The notes: a model not told the origin generated them from the letters alone. A DNA stretch of 64,000 nucleotides from Glycomyces sp. YM15 (GCF_016918015.1 NZ_JAERMK010000005.1:104761-168760), one strand, 5' to 3'. Shown: positions 24,158-33,490, counted from the first letter of the stretch. Numbers and translations are program-made.

Positions 24158-26488
24158 TCAGCGAGGTGCGGGCCCGGCCGACTTGCCGCTGTCGGGCTCG
24201 AAGCGCACCACGATCGATTTGGAGGTGGGCGTGTTGCTGAACTCCGCCACCGAGTCGAGCGGCACGAGCACGTTCGTCTCCGGGAAGTACGCGGCGGCGC
24301 AGCCGCGCGCGGTCAGGTAGTGCACGATCCTGAAATGCGGGGCGCGGCGGTCCCCGTCCGACCATTCACTCACCAGATCGCGGTAATCACCGTCGACGAG
24401 ACCGAGCTCGGCGGCGTCCTCGGGATTGACCAGCACGACCCGACGCCCGTCGTGAATCCCCCGGTATCGGTCGTCGAGCCCGTAGATCGTGGTGTTGAAC
24501 TGGTCATGGCTGCGCAGCGTCTGCAGCACCAGCCGCCCCGCCCCCGCCTCCGGCGACGTCACCGTGTTCACCGTGAAGTTGGCTTTGCCTGTGGCCGTGG
24601 GAAACACGCGCCCGTCGCGCGGTGCGTGCGGGAGCGCGAAACCGCCGGGAACTCGCGCCCGCTCGTTGTAGTCATCGAAACCGGGCACGACCCGCTCGAT
24701 CCGCGCACGGATGCGGTCGTAGTCGGCCGCGAAATCCTCCCAAGGCACCGGGTCGCCCGGCCCGAACACGGCGCGGGCGAGCCCGGCCACGATCGCGACC
24801 TCCGACCGCATCTCCGGACTCAAGGCCGGGACGCTCCCGCGTGAAGCGTGGACGATGCCCATCGAATCCTCCACGGTCACGAACTGCTCGCGCCCGCCGG
24901 GCGCGTCGACATCCGTGCGGCCGAGCGCCGGGAGGATGAGCGCCCGTGCCCCGGTCACCACGTGCGACCGATTCAACTTCGTCGACACGTGCACCGTGAG
25001 GCGGCAGCTGCGCATCGCCGCCTCGGTGGCCTCCGTGTCCGGCGTCGCGGCGACGAAGTTCCCGCCCATCGCGAAGAAGACCTTGACGCGGCCGTCGCGC
25101 ATGGCGCGGATCGTGCCGACCGTGTCGAGGCCGTGGTCGCGAGGCGGCGCGAAGTCGAACTCCGTGCCGAGCGCGTCGAGGAACCGGTCGGGCATGCGCT
25201 CCCAGATGCCCATCGTGCGGTCGCCTTGCACGTTCGAATGCCCGCGCACGGGGCAGACCCCGGCGCCCGGCCGCCCGATGTTGCCGCGCAGAAGCAGGAA
25301 CGCGACGATCTCGCGGATCGTGGGCACGGCGTGCCGGTGCTGCGTCAGGCCCATCGCCCAGCAGACCACGATCTTGTCGGCGGCGAGGACCATCGCGAGG
25401 AGCCGTTCGATCTCGGCCGCGGCCAGGCCGGTCCGCTCGACCGCCTCGGCCAGCGCGGCGTCGTCGCCGGCGGGGTCGTCGATGCCGTGGTGCGCGGCGA
25501 AGGCGTCGAAGCCGTGCGTGTGGGTGTCGATGAAGGCGCGGTCGATGGCGTCGGGGTCGGTGTTGCCGGCGCGCAGGAGCATCCGGTTGAGGATGTTGAA
25601 GAGGGCGAGGTCGCCGCCGACTTTGATCTGGAGGAACAGGTCGGTGAGGTCGGTGCCGCGTCCGGCGAGTCCGCGCGCGGTCTGGGGGTTCTTGAAGCGC
25701 TGCATGCCCGCTTCGGGGAGGGGGTTGACGGTGGCGATGCGGGCGCCGGCGCGTTTGGCCTTCTCGAGGGCGGTGAGCATGCGCGGATGGTTGGTGCCGG
25801 GGTTCTGGCCTGCGACGATGATGAGGTCGGCTTGGTTGAGGTCGTCGAGGGTGACGCTGCCTTTGCCGATGCCGATGGTCTCTGCGAGGGCGGAGCCGGA
25901 GGACTCGTGGCACATGTTGGAGCAGTCGGGCAGGTTGTTGGTGCCGAGTTTGCGGGCGAAGAGTTGGTAGAGGAACGCGGCTTCGTTGCTGGTGCGTCCG
26001 GAGGTGTAGAACGCGGCGGCGTCGGGGTGGTCGAGGGCGGCGAGTTCGTCGGCGATGAGGGTGAAGGCGTCGTCCCAGCTGATCGGTTCGTAGTGGGTGG
26101 CGCCTTCGGCGAGGTGGACGGGCTGGGTGAGGCGGCCTTGCTGGCCGAGCCAGTAGCCGGACTTGTCGGCGAGGTCGGTGATGGGGTGTGCGGCGAAGAA
26201 TTCGGGGTCGACGCGGCGGCGGGTGCCTTCTTCGGCGACGGCTTTGGCGCCGTTCTCGCAGAACTCGGCGGGGTGGCGGTGGCCGGGTTCGGGCCAGGCG
26301 CAGCCGGGGCAGTCGAAGCCGCCGGTCTGGTTGACGTCGCGGAGGAGGGGGAGGCCGCGTTTGACGCCTGCTTGGGTGCCGACGACTCGGATCGAGTTGG
26401 CGACGGCGGGGAGGCCGACGGCGTGGTGTTTCGGGGGTCGGACGTCGGGCGTGTCCTGGGCGGGGTCGAGTTCGGGCGCCTTGCTCAT
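24158..26488 (-). CDS. FdhF/YdeP-type molybdopterin oxidoreductase alpha subunit
   Basis: A 776-residue molybdenum enzyme. The N-terminal GGFDCPGCAWPEP shows the CPGC pair of the YdeP-type family rather than a complete [4Fe-4S] Cys quartet. The molybdopterin-binding core follows (TSGRTSNEAAFLYQLFAR, DCSNMCHESSG, AGQNPGTNHPRMLT, MGLTQHRHAVPTI, FFAMGGNFVAATP), and the C-terminal dinucleotide-binding domain carries LRSHDQFNTTIYGLDDRYRG. These are the standard blocks of FdhF/YdeP oxidoreductases, often annotated formate dehydrogenase, though YdeP itself is linked to acid resistance and its reaction is unclear. The start MSKAPELDP at 26488 is preferred because TACACT lies 6 bases upstream (leaderless); a longer ATG reads through that promoter. 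FdhD is downstream. Confidence 0.9.
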   Translation of the reverse strand: MSKAPELDPAQDTPDVRPPKHHAVGLPAVANSIRVVGTQAGVKRGLPLLRDVNQTGGFDCPGCAWPEPGHRHPAEFCENGAKAVAEEGTRRRVDPEFFAAHPITDLADKSGYWLGQQGRLTQPVHLAEGATHYEPISWDDAFTLIADELAALDHPDAAAFYTSGRTSNEAAFLYQLFARKLGTNNLPDCSNMCHESSGSALAETIGIGKGSVTLDDLNQADLIIVAGQNPGTNHPRMLTALEKAKRAGARIATVNPLPEAGMQRFKNPQTARGLAGRGTDLTDLFLQIKVGGDLALFNILNRMLLRAGNTDPDAIDRAFIDTHTHGFDAFAAHHGIDDPAGDDAALAEAVERTGLAAAEIERLLAMVLAADKIVVCWAMGLTQHRHAVPTIREIVAFLLLRGNIGRPGAGVCPVRGHSNVQGDRTMGIWERMPDRFLDALGTEFDFAPPRDHGLDTVGTIRAMRDGRVKVFFAMGGNFVAATPDTEATEAAMRSCRLTVHVSTKLNRSHVVTGARALILPALGRTDVDAPGGREQFVTVEDSMGIVHASRGSVPALSPEMRSEVAIVAGLARAVFGPGDPVPWEDFAADYDRIRARIERVVPGFDDYNERARVPGGFALPHAPRDGRVFPTATGKANFTVNTVTSPEAGAGRLVLQTLRSHDQFNTTIYGLDDRYRGIHDGRRVVLVNPEDAAELGLVDGDYRDLVSEWSDGDRRAPHFRIVHYLTARGCAAAYFPETNVLVPLDSVAEFSNTPTSKSIVVRFEPDSGKSAGPAPR

Positions 26489-26739
26489 TGGTGCAGTGTA
26501 GGGCGGCGCGAGGTGGTGCCGGGCGGGGAACACCCGGTCGGGTCGGGCGGGCGGGAGTGGTTGCGGCCCGGGTAGGCCTTGGGTTGAAATGCCTGCTCTT
26601 GGGGGCAGGGTAGGGGGTATCGGGGCGAATCGTCACGGACCGTTCGGGGGTGGTCGCCCGGGTACGCTGAACGGTGCGGACCAGCGCGGGTCCACCGTCC
26701 CGGCCTCGCGTATGGGTCCTTTGTGGAAGGCGGTGGGGT

Positions 26740-27399
26740 ATGGGCGATGCTGCTGGCGGGCATGCTGATGGTCCCGGCGGGCGCGGTCGTCTGCACGGTC
26801 GTCTGCTGCAGGTCCTCGGTGCGGTGTCGGCGGTCGCGGCCGTGATCGCCTTGTGGCAGTTCGGGGTGTTCGGTGGCGGGCCTGACCGGGGCCCGGTGGA
26901 CGTGATCGAGGGCTTGGAGACGCCGTCGGTTCCGGAGGAGTCCGCGTCGAGCGGAGTGGCGTCGGCGCAGGCCGCGAGCCCGACGGTCGAGTCCCCTTCG
27001 GAGTCGAGCGCGGCGGCGACGTCGGCGGAGCCGTCGAGTGCGAGCCCTTCACCGGCGGCGCCGAGCGAATCCGCCTCGACTGCGGTGGAAGAGGCCGTGT
27101 CGGCGTCGTGCACGGCGAGCCTGACGCTCGAGCGGGAGTGGGACGACTCGGTCCAGGTCTCGGTCGAGGTGGTCAGCACCGGGAGCGTCGCGTTGGCGTC
27201 GTGGGAGATCGACCTCGATCTGCAGGACGTGTCGATCTACAACCATTGGAACATGCGGGAACTCGACCACGGCCGGTATGGCAGTGAGGATTGGAACGGC
27301 CGTCTCGATCCGGGCGAGGATGCGGTCGCGGGGTTCCAGGCGGCGATGGGCGACGGCGCCTCGATGCCGGATGCGGTGGCTTGCACGGCCCGGTCTTGA
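26740..27399 (+). CDS. Membrane-anchored protein with CBM2-like domain
   Basis: A 219-residue protein. Residues ~22-44 are a signal-anchor helix (LLQVLGAVSAVAAVIALWQF), followed by a long Ser/Ala/Pro/Glu linker of about 75 residues. The C-terminal ~95 residues start at SCTASLTLEREWDDSVQVSV and end ACTA: two cysteines that would close a disulfide, and Trp residues (ASWEIDLDLQ, YNHWNM), as in family 2 carbohydrate-binding modules. It probably displays a carbohydrate-binding domain outside the membrane. Start chosen at ATG 26740 (GGTATGGGC) over an upstream ATG at 26674, because the extra residues look untranslated. It converges with the glycosyltransferase gene 7 bases away. Confidence 0.65.
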   Translation: MGDAAGGHADGPGGRGRLHGRLLQVLGAVSAVAAVIALWQFGVFGGGPDRGPVDVIEGLETPSVPEESASSGVASAQAASPTVESPSESSAAATSAEPSSASPSPAAPSESASTAVEEAVSASCTASLTLEREWDDSVQVSVEVVSTGSVALASWEIDLDLQDVSIYNHWNMRELDHGRYGSEDWNGRLDPGEDAVAGFQAAMGDGASMPDAVACTARS

Positions 27400-27405
27400 G
27401 CCGGG

Positions 27406-28620
27406 TCAGGCTGGAGCGTCGAGCAGGAGTCGCGCTGCGGTGGTCGCGCCGTCGGTGCGGATCGACGTGGCCACTTCGGTCGCGCGGTGGCGGGTTTCGG
27501 GTTTGAGGGCGGTTTCGATCGCGACCGTGAGGGACTTGGTGGTGAGCCTGGGTCCCGCGTGGTGGGCGCCGATGCCGAGTTCGGCGACGCGGTGCGCCCA
27601 GTAGGGCTGGTCCACTATCTGCGGGACGACCACTTGTGGCGCACCGGCGATCGCGGCGGTGAACGTGGTGCCCGCGCCGCCGTGGTGGACGACGGCGGCG
27701 ACGCGTTTGAACAGCGCCTGCTGGTTGACCTCGTCCACTGCGATGCAGTCGTCGTGGTCGTCGATCGGGGCGAGGCCGGCCCAGCCGCTGGCGAGGATGA
27801 CGCGGCGGTCCTGTCGGCGGGCGGCACCGAGGGCCACGCGTGCGGCGTCCTTCTTGGGGCGGAGCGGGATGCTGCCGAATCCGATGTAGACGGGCGGTGG
27901 TCCGGCGGCGAGGAAGGCCTCCAGTTCGGGTGTGAGGGGGCGGTGGTCGGGCAGTGCCCAGGCGCCGGTCTGCGTGGCGGTGAAGTCGGACGGGAGCCGG
28001 GGGCTCAGCACCGGGTCGGTCGCGAGCCAGGGTCGATCGGTGAAGACGTGGTCGCGGACGTTCGTCAGGGACGGCAGGCCGTTCGCGGCCCGGAGGCGGT
28101 TGACGGCCGCGCCGTAGAGCGCGTGCATCGCCTCGGCGTCGTGCGCCCATAGCGCCCGGTTGTCGGTGACACCGGGCGGGAGCGGGTGTCCGGGCCGTTC
28201 GGGCGGCGGGTGGTGCAGCGACGGCAGGAGGGTCGGTTGGAGGCTGACGTGGCGGTAGCGGAGGCCGAGCGCATCGGCGGCGGTGCGGGCGGCCGCGGCG
28301 ACCGGGAACATGCCGGTGGCGACGACGGCATCGCAATCTGCTGCGGCCGTGGTGATCTCGTCGAAGGCGTCGGCAACGAGCGCGGCGGTCCGGTCCGCGA
28401 AGGTTCCGGTCGGCGGCGGCCCGGTTCCGGTCACCAGGGGGCGTACCGCCTGGCCGATCGAGGCCATCGGGATGGCTGCGTCGGCGAGGAGTCGGGTGAA
28501 TTCGGGGTCGGGAGGCGCGCACATCACGGCTTCCGCCCCGAGCGCGCGCAGGCTGACCGCCAGCGCGGCCATCGGCTCGACGTCGCCGCGCGAACCGTAG
28601 GTCGAGAGCAGTACGCGCAT
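27406..28620 (-). CDS. GT1-family (MGT/UGT-like) glycosyltransferase
   Basis: A 404-residue GT-B glycosyltransferase of the kind that decorates antibiotics and lipids. The N-domain begins MRVLLSTYGSRGDVEPM, the donor-site loop is AAVVHHGGAGTTFTAA (near residue 310), and VPQIVDQPYWAHRVAELG follows. The start is ATG 28620 with GGGGAA upstream; a longer frame exists but reads into the intergenic region. No acceptor can be named. The gene stands alone, converging with the CBM2-like gene and diverging from the kinase gene. A second member of the same family starts at 63434 and opens almost identically (MRVLLASRGSRGDIEP). Confidence 0.85.
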   Translation of the reverse strand: MRVLLSTYGSRGDVEPMAALAVSLRALGAEAVMCAPPDPEFTRLLADAAIPMASIGQAVRPLVTGTGPPPTGTFADRTAALVADAFDEITTAAADCDAVVATGMFPVAAAARTAADALGLRYRHVSLQPTLLPSLHHPPPERPGHPLPPGVTDNRALWAHDAEAMHALYGAAVNRLRAANGLPSLTNVRDHVFTDRPWLATDPVLSPRLPSDFTATQTGAWALPDHRPLTPELEAFLAAGPPPVYIGFGSIPLRPKKDAARVALGAARRQDRRVILASGWAGLAPIDDHDDCIAVDEVNQQALFKRVAAVVHHGGAGTTFTAAIAGAPQVVVPQIVDQPYWAHRVAELGIGAHHAGPRLTTKSLTVAIETALKPETRHRATEVATSIRTDGATTAARLLLDAPA

Positions 28621-28766
28621 CGGTTCCCCGTTCGAACGGTATCGGGCTGAGCCGACCATTCTGGGGTGCGGGTGCAAGGGACCGGCGCCGCGGCGAGCCC
28701 ACACGTGCGGGAGGATCGCTGGAGCCGCACTTTCGGTGGGCGGCTTCGAGCTTCGGGAGGCTTCAG

Positions 28767-29306
28767 ATGAGTGATGTGAACCATTCGGATCCGCAGGTCA
28801 TCGTATTCACCGGCCTGCCCGGGACGGGCAAGTCGACGCTGTCCGAGCGCCTGAGCCGGGCGACCGGCGTGCCGGTGTTCGCCGCGGACTGGCTGCTGGG
28901 CTCGCTGAAGCCGCACGGGGTCCTGTACGACCTGGATCAAGAGACCTACCTGGCGCTCCACGACGGCCTCATGGAGACGCTGGTCGTACGGCAGCTCCGG
29001 TTGGGCCAGTCGGCGATCACCGACTGCGTGCTCGACGAGGGCACCTCGCAGCGCTGGGCCGGGATCGCGGCCGGGTACGGTGCGCGGCTGCGGGTCGTCG
29101 AATGCACTTGCAGCGATGTGGAGCTGCATCGGAGCCGGGTCGAGGGGCGGGTTCGCGGCATCCCCGGCTGGCACGAGATCGACTGGGCGCACGTCGAGCG
29201 CATGCGCGCCGAGCTGCCGCCGTTCACGCTCGAACGGCTCGTCACCGACGCCGTCGACCCGCTTGAGACTAATATGGACAAGATTTACGACTACTTGTCC
29301 CGCTGA
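28767..29306 (+). CDS. P-loop kinase (AAA_33/zeta-like)
   Basis: A 179-residue nucleotide kinase. Walker A is GLPGTGKST (residues 17-25), followed by FAADWLLGSL and a conserved acidic AITDCVLDEG segment that would bind substrate or magnesium; a lid-like Arg-rich part (HRSRVEGRVRGIPGWHEIDW) lies at about 125-145. Such small P-loop kinases phosphorylate sugars, adenylyl sulfate or antibiotics. No partner gene gives the substrate. GGAGGCTTCAG upstream of the ATG supports this start. A zeta-toxin role is unlikely without an epsilon antitoxin. Confidence 0.75.
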   Translation: MSDVNHSDPQVIVFTGLPGTGKSTLSERLSRATGVPVFAADWLLGSLKPHGVLYDLDQETYLALHDGLMETLVVRQLRLGQSAITDCVLDEGTSQRWAGIAAGYGARLRVVECTCSDVELHRSRVEGRVRGIPGWHEIDWAHVERMRAELPPFTLERLVTDAVDPLETNMDKIYDYLSR

Positions 29307-29412
29307 TCGGGTATCCCCGGCCGCGGGTCGCGGGGTGCTTTGCCGCCAGGGGCAGTACGCTGGCAGTCCTCTTCAGACGAAGAAGCGGCGCTGAGAGGCG
29401 CGGAAGGGGAGC

Positions 29413-30348
29413 ATGATGGCCGGCAGCCGGATCGCGATCGTTTGGAATCCGTCGAAGACGTCACGCGAGGACCTTGAGGGCGCGCTCCCCGCGAGTGCCG
29501 CTGACGCGGAGGTCTCGTGGTTCGAGACCAGCCCCGACGACCCCGGCCAGGGCGCGACGGGCGAGGCGCTCGCGGCGGGTGCCGAAGTCGTGGTGGCGGC
29601 GGGCGGTGACGGGACCGTGCGAGCGGTCGCCGAGCGACTGGCGCAGGACGACGCCGCCGAGCTCGCGATCGTCCCGCTCGGCACGGGCAACCTCCTCGCG
29701 CGCAATCTCGGCGTGCCACTGGGCGACCTCGGGGGCGCGCTCACGCGGGCGTTCGAGGGCCGGTCGCGCGCCATCGACCTCGGCTGGATCACGGCTGAGG
29801 TGAGCGATGCGGAGGTACGCCAGGCGTTCGCCGTCATCGCGGGAATCGGCATCGATGCGCACATGATCGTCGAGACCGACGACGACCTCAAGAGCAAGGT
29901 CGGGTGGCTGGCCTATGTGGAGTCGCTGGGACGAGCCCTCAGCTCGAGCGAGGTCGTGGACATCGAGATCGCCGTCGACGGTGCGGCACCCGAACGCACG
30001 GAGGCGCACACACTCCTCGTCGGCAACTGCGGCACGCTCCAGGGCGGCATCGCGCTCCTGCCGGACGCGGACCCCTCGGACGGCGAACTCGATCTGCTCC
30101 TGCTGAGCGCCGAGGGCATCGGCCAATGGCTCGACACGCTTCGATCGTTCGTGTGGGACAACGGCATCCGGCGGCTCTTCACCGGCCGGGAACGTGCCGA
30201 GAGCGCCGACACCGCGACGCATGCCAGGGTCGGCAGCGTGTCGGTCGTCCTGTCCGAGCCGCGAGTTCTGGAGGTCGACGGCGACGAACTGGGCGAGACG
30301 TCGGGCTTCGCGATCGAAATCCAACCCGGTGCCGTGCGGGTGCGTTGA
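29413..30348 (+). CDS. Diacylglycerol kinase-family lipid kinase
   Basis: A 311-residue lipid kinase. The nucleotide-binding loop is VVAAGGDGTVRAVAERL (GGDGT at about residue 63), and the PLGTGNLLARNLGVP loop lies near 88. The C-terminal beta-sandwich ends with a conserved LEVDGDELGE (near residue 290) as in DagK/YegS and sphingosine kinases. It should phosphorylate diacylglycerol or a related lipid at the membrane. ATGATG gives two possible starts; 29413 has a GAAGGGGAGC ribosome-binding site. It converges with the S66 peptidase gene 9 bases away. Confidence 0.9.
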   Translation: MMAGSRIAIVWNPSKTSREDLEGALPASAADAEVSWFETSPDDPGQGATGEALAAGAEVVVAAGGDGTVRAVAERLAQDDAAELAIVPLGTGNLLARNLGVPLGDLGGALTRAFEGRSRAIDLGWITAEVSDAEVRQAFAVIAGIGIDAHMIVETDDDLKSKVGWLAYVESLGRALSSSEVVDIEIAVDGAAPERTEAHTLLVGNCGTLQGGIALLPDADPSDGELDLLLLSAEGIGQWLDTLRSFVWDNGIRRLFTGRERAESADTATHARVGSVSVVLSEPRVLEVDGDELGETSGFAIEIQPGAVRVR

Positions 30349-30357
30349 GGCGGGCGT

Positions 30358-31395
30358 TCAGTACGTCGCGGTCAGGGACCGGGTCGCGCCGTCGACACGG
30401 ACCGTGCCGCCGTATGGGATGGTGAACTGCGGGTCGGTGTGTCCGAAGTCGACTCCGAGTACGGCGGGCTTTCCGGGCGCGTACTCGTCGACTGCCCGGA
30501 TCACCGCTTCGCGCTGCTCGGCGCGGAACCGGTCGGCGTCGGACGCGTCGAGACGGCGGTCCATGCTCGATGATTTGGGTCGGCCCATCAGGAACGCGGC
30601 GCAGCGTTCGAGCCAGCCGCGTTCGCCGATCGAGCGCAGGATGCGGTACACGTCGGTCGCGCTCGGCATCTCCTCTGAGGTTTCGAAGCACAGCACGGCG
30701 CCGTCGAACCGGTCCGGGCCGGGAATGCAGCGGTCGGCCATGAGCAGCCAGGAGACGATTTCGAGGGATCCGCCCCAGGTCGGGCCCTCGACCGCCGGGC
30801 CGGGGTTGCGCCATTCCCACTCGCCGGCCTCGCGCATCGCGGGCGGATGCTCGAACGTGGCGGGGTCGGCCCAGTCCCCCGAGGTCTCGCCGAACTCGGC
30901 GGGCTCGGTGAGTACGTAAGGGCCGGAATCGAAGAGCGCGGCTCGCAGGGACGCCTCGGTCGCCGGGTGCATCGCGCCGGGCCGGCCGAACTCGGTCATG
31001 ACCGCGCCGCCGTGGAAGCCGACGATCCCGCATTCGGCGAGGAACGCGAGCAGGTTCGTGCAGTCGCTGAATCCGAAGAACGGCTTGGGGTTCGCCGCGA
31101 TCAGGGCCCGGTCGAGGTGCGGGAGGACCGTGATCTGGTCGTCGCCGCCGATGCTGGAGATGACGGCCTTCACCGACGGGTCGGCGAACGCCGCGTGCAG
31201 GTCCGCGGCTCGCTCGGCCGGGCTCGCGCCCCACCTGCGGGTGGTGGGGTACTCGACCGGGACGAGCCCGAACGATTCGCGCAGGCGGCGCAGTCCGAGC
31301 TCGTACGGCAGCGGCAGCACCGCGGGCAGCCCGGACGACGGCGAGACGATCGCGACCTTGTCGCCCGGTACCGGTTTCGGCGGATATTGCGGCAC
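30358..31395 (-). CDS. S66 family LD-carboxypeptidase / MccF-like peptidase
   Basis: A 345-residue serine peptidase of family S66. The nucleophile elbow GFSDCTNLL puts Ser near residue 109, after IGGDDQITVLPHLD. A second conserved block is GPTWGGSLEIVSWLL (near 205), with later Glu- and His-bearing segments (FETSEE, DFGHTDPQFTIPYG) that complete the Ser-Glu-His set. Family members cleave LD-linked tetrapeptides of recycled murein or, as MccF, give immunity to microcin C-like compounds. The GG-containing loop and GHTDPQFTIP end are MccF-like; no microcin genes are near. The start MPQYPPKPVPGD is the standard N-terminus. Confidence 0.9.
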   Translation of the reverse strand: MPQYPPKPVPGDKVAIVSPSSGLPAVLPLPYELGLRRLRESFGLVPVEYPTTRRWGASPAERAADLHAAFADPSVKAVISSIGGDDQITVLPHLDRALIAANPKPFFGFSDCTNLLAFLAECGIVGFHGGAVMTEFGRPGAMHPATEASLRAALFDSGPYVLTEPAEFGETSGDWADPATFEHPPAMREAGEWEWRNPGPAVEGPTWGGSLEIVSWLLMADRCIPGPDRFDGAVLCFETSEEMPSATDVYRILRSIGERGWLERCAAFLMGRPKSSSMDRRLDASDADRFRAEQREAVIRAVDEYAPGKPAVLGVDFGHTDPQFTIPYGGTVRVDGATRSLTATY

Positions 31396-31486
31396 CAGGC
31401 CAGGCTACCGACGCGGCGCCCGCGATGACGTCGCGATTCCCGATCGCCGATCCGCCGGGCTTCGGTGCCCCAAGGTTGCCCAGTGG

Positions 31487-31674
31487 GTCGGGCCCAAAGG
31501 TTCCCCAGGCTGCGTGACGGTGCCGCAGGCGCCAGGTCCGCGTACGGACATCGTTCCCGGCTATGTGCACCGACCGGATCAGGGGTGTGCACGAGCGCGC
31601 GAAGCCCGCAGTCCGCGGAGCGGACCTACCGCCTCCGGCGGCGTCACGCAGCCAGAGGAACCTTATGGCCCGAG
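31487..31674. repeat. Long imperfect palindrome in an intergenic gap
   Basis: In the 342-base gap 31396-31737 the left arm (about 31487-31541) matches the reverse complement of the right arm (about 31620-31674) at roughly 45 of 55 positions. The best-kept part is 22 bases at 31497-31518 and 31643-31664. The loop holds a further GTGCAC...GTGCAC pair (31565-31570, 31587-31592). The element could be a MITE-like remnant or a structured RNA. No coding frame is convincing here. Confidence 0.6.
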
Positions 31675-31693
31675 CAGTGCGCTCGCTCGGGCC
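31667..31693 (-). terminator. 9-bp terminator hairpin
   Basis: GGCCCGAGC (31667-31675) pairs with GCTCGGGCC (31685-31693) over a 9-nt loop, about 45 bases after the stop of the 31738 gene on the minus strand. It overlaps the outer end of the long palindrome. Confidence 0.5.
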
Positions 31694-31737
31694 TGATCCG
31701 ATACACCGACCACCGTCCTAGCTGAACGGCATTGGCC

Positions 31738-32628
31738 CTAGCGTGGTTCGGGCACGAAGCGCGGGTGCTCGCCGGTGTGGGCACCGTCGGCGCCCGCCGG
31801 GCCGAGCACCCGGCGCGCCCGCAGGTCGATGGCGACGTAGGCGCGGTAGTCCTCCCACTCGCCGAGGCCGTCGGCCGCCCAAGCGGGCACTTCCTCGTCG
31901 TCTTCGTTGAGCTCGCCGGTCTCCCCTTTGAACTCGACCATGGCGATGCGGTCGTCGACGTACCGGCCCGACCAGAGGAAGACCGTCTCGATCTGGTCGG
32001 AGTCGAGGTCGAAACCGAAGTCCTGCAGGCCGATCTGCCACTGCACAGTGCCGGAGGGGAAGTCGCGGAACGTGACCGCTGCGTCGTCGTGCTCGAAGGC
32101 CATGATCTGGCCGCCGTCCGGGGAGAGTGCGGCGATGCGCTGGTCGCACTGACGGGGGTCGTCGGCGACCGGCCAGGGAGCCGAGGTCATGACGCCGTCG
32201 TCGATCCGTCCATTGAAGACGAAGCAGCCGTCCTGGCCGCAACCGACCTCGAGGAGGACGTGGACGCCGTCGGGGTGGACGAGGTGGTAGCCGCCGTGGC
32301 CGCCGTAAGTCGGCAGGGCCGCGTCGCCGAGGATCGCCCCCGTGGCGGCGTCGAGCGCGAACCAGCGGTCGACCTCGCCGTGCCCGGAGTACAGGTCGGG
32401 ACGGTAGAGCCAGACCGCGGTCCCGTCGAGCGAGAAGCGGCAGTTGGTCCGGGCGCTGGCCATGGCGCCGGTGCTGGGCCCGAAGTCGAAGCGCCACAGC
32501 TCGACCCCGGCCCGGTCGAGGCAGACGAGGTAGGCGCTGGTGGCGATTGCGATGCGGTCGCCGGACGGGGTCTCGTCCCGCGACTGCACGGCATGGCCGA
32601 AGTTCGTTGGCGTCGCTGCCTCTTCCAT
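31738..32628 (-). CDS. Hypothetical beta-propeller-like protein
   Basis: A 296-residue soluble acidic protein with no signal peptide. Repeated short strands of the type LVCLDRAGVELWRFDFG, RWFALDAATGAILGDAAL and IAALSPDGGQIMAFEHD are typical of WD40/PQQ-like propeller blades, each ending with an Asp-Gly turn. Four to five blades can be guessed. Cysteines at CGQDGC could bind metal or form a disulfide. No catalytic motif. It is a single gene with its own terminator hairpin, so its partner is unknown. Confidence 0.55.
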   Translation of the reverse strand: MEEAATPTNFGHAVQSRDETPSGDRIAIATSAYLVCLDRAGVELWRFDFGPSTGAMASARTNCRFSLDGTAVWLYRPDLYSGHGEVDRWFALDAATGAILGDAALPTYGGHGGYHLVHPDGVHVLLEVGCGQDGCFVFNGRIDDGVMTSAPWPVADDPRQCDQRIAALSPDGGQIMAFEHDDAAVTFRDFPSGTVQWQIGLQDFGFDLDSDQIETVFLWSGRYVDDRIAMVEFKGETGELNEDDEEVPAWAADGLGEWEDYRAYVAIDLRARRVLGPAGADGAHTGEHPRFVPEPR

Positions 32629-32700
32629 GGCTCCTCTTCGCCTTCAAGGGAAATAGGCCGATCGTAGTCCGGGCCCGCGAACCAGGCTCGGGCGTGGAGG

Positions 32701-33429
32701 TCAGGAGCCGCCGAGTCGCACCGCGACGCCCGGCGAGTAGAGGACGCTCATCGGCTCGCCCGTGACTCGCGGCAGCCCCGCCGCGGCCAGGAGGTTCTGG
32801 TCGCATTCCCAGAGCTCCGCGCGGTGCAGGGGCCAGCGCGGGTGGGCGTTCGGGAGGAAGCGGAGCCGCCCGGCGACGGTGTGGTGGAGTCCCCAGCGGG
32901 CGGTCAGGAAGTGTTCGAGCGGTGTTGGGGCGGTGAGGGGTTCGCCGATCCGGACGGTGATGCGGGAGTGCGCTGGGCGGGGTTCGGGCCAGCGGCGGAC
33001 GCTGGTGTAGGTGCGGGTGTCCCCGTCGGTGTGGAGTCGCATGCGGGACCACAGGTAAGGCAGGCGGAAGCCGATGCGCGCGGTGAGTACGGGCAGGAGC
33101 CGGGCGGCGTCGAGGGAGAGGAAGGCGACGCCCCGGCGACCTTGCCTGTCCACTGTGTAGAGACGGAGGTTCGTTTCGGGGAAGGTGCCGAGGTAGGGGA
33201 TGCCGGGGAGGCGGAACCAGCCGACGCGGTGCATGCGGAAGGGGATGAGGCCGACGTAGGTCGCGCCTTCGAAGGTGTCGGGGACGGTGCCGGCGGGGAG
33301 CAGCGGCGCGGCGTCCTCCGGCGGCACTCGCCAGTGGAGGAAGGCGAGGTCGAGCCAGGATTGGGTGAGCAGCGGGCAGTCGATGGGCGCGGGCGGCTCG
33401 GGGGTCACGGGCTCCGGCGGGTGGTGCAC
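32701..33429 (-). CDS. DUF2071 (YqjF-like) family protein
   Basis: A 242-residue protein starting at GTG 33429 (VHHPPEP). Its family blocks are DLAFLHWRVPPEDAAPLLPA, ATYVGLIPFRMHRVGW, YLGTFPETNLRLYT and the late LWECDQNLLAAAG. DUF2071/YqjF proteins share the acetoacetate-decarboxylase-like fold; no reaction is established. The same reading frame stays open upstream through the antisense of the rearrangement scar and into the erythromycin esterase gene, so a read-through chimera is possible. GTG has a GGGGGA stretch immediately before it, too close for a normal ribosome-binding site, so the exact start is uncertain. Confidence 0.75.
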   Translation of the reverse strand: MHHPPEPVTPEPPAPIDCPLLTQSWLDLAFLHWRVPPEDAAPLLPAGTVPDTFEGATYVGLIPFRMHRVGWFRLPGIPYLGTFPETNLRLYTVDRQGRRGVAFLSLDAARLLPVLTARIGFRLPYLWSRMRLHTDGDTRTYTSVRRWPEPRPAHSRITVRIGEPLTAPTPLEHFLTARWGLHHTVAGRLRFLPNAHPRWPLHRAELWECDQNLLAAAGLPRVTGEPMSVLYSPGVAVRLGGS

Positions 33430-33490
33430 TCCCCCAGCATGGCAGGGTCGGGCTGGCGTGCGCAGGCCGTCGGCGCATACGCTGCGGGGC

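Noticed and set aside
31400-31737. tRNA or known riboswitch in the palindromic gap
   Set aside because: No cloverleaf, CCA end or recognised aptamer core; only the long palindrome is evident.
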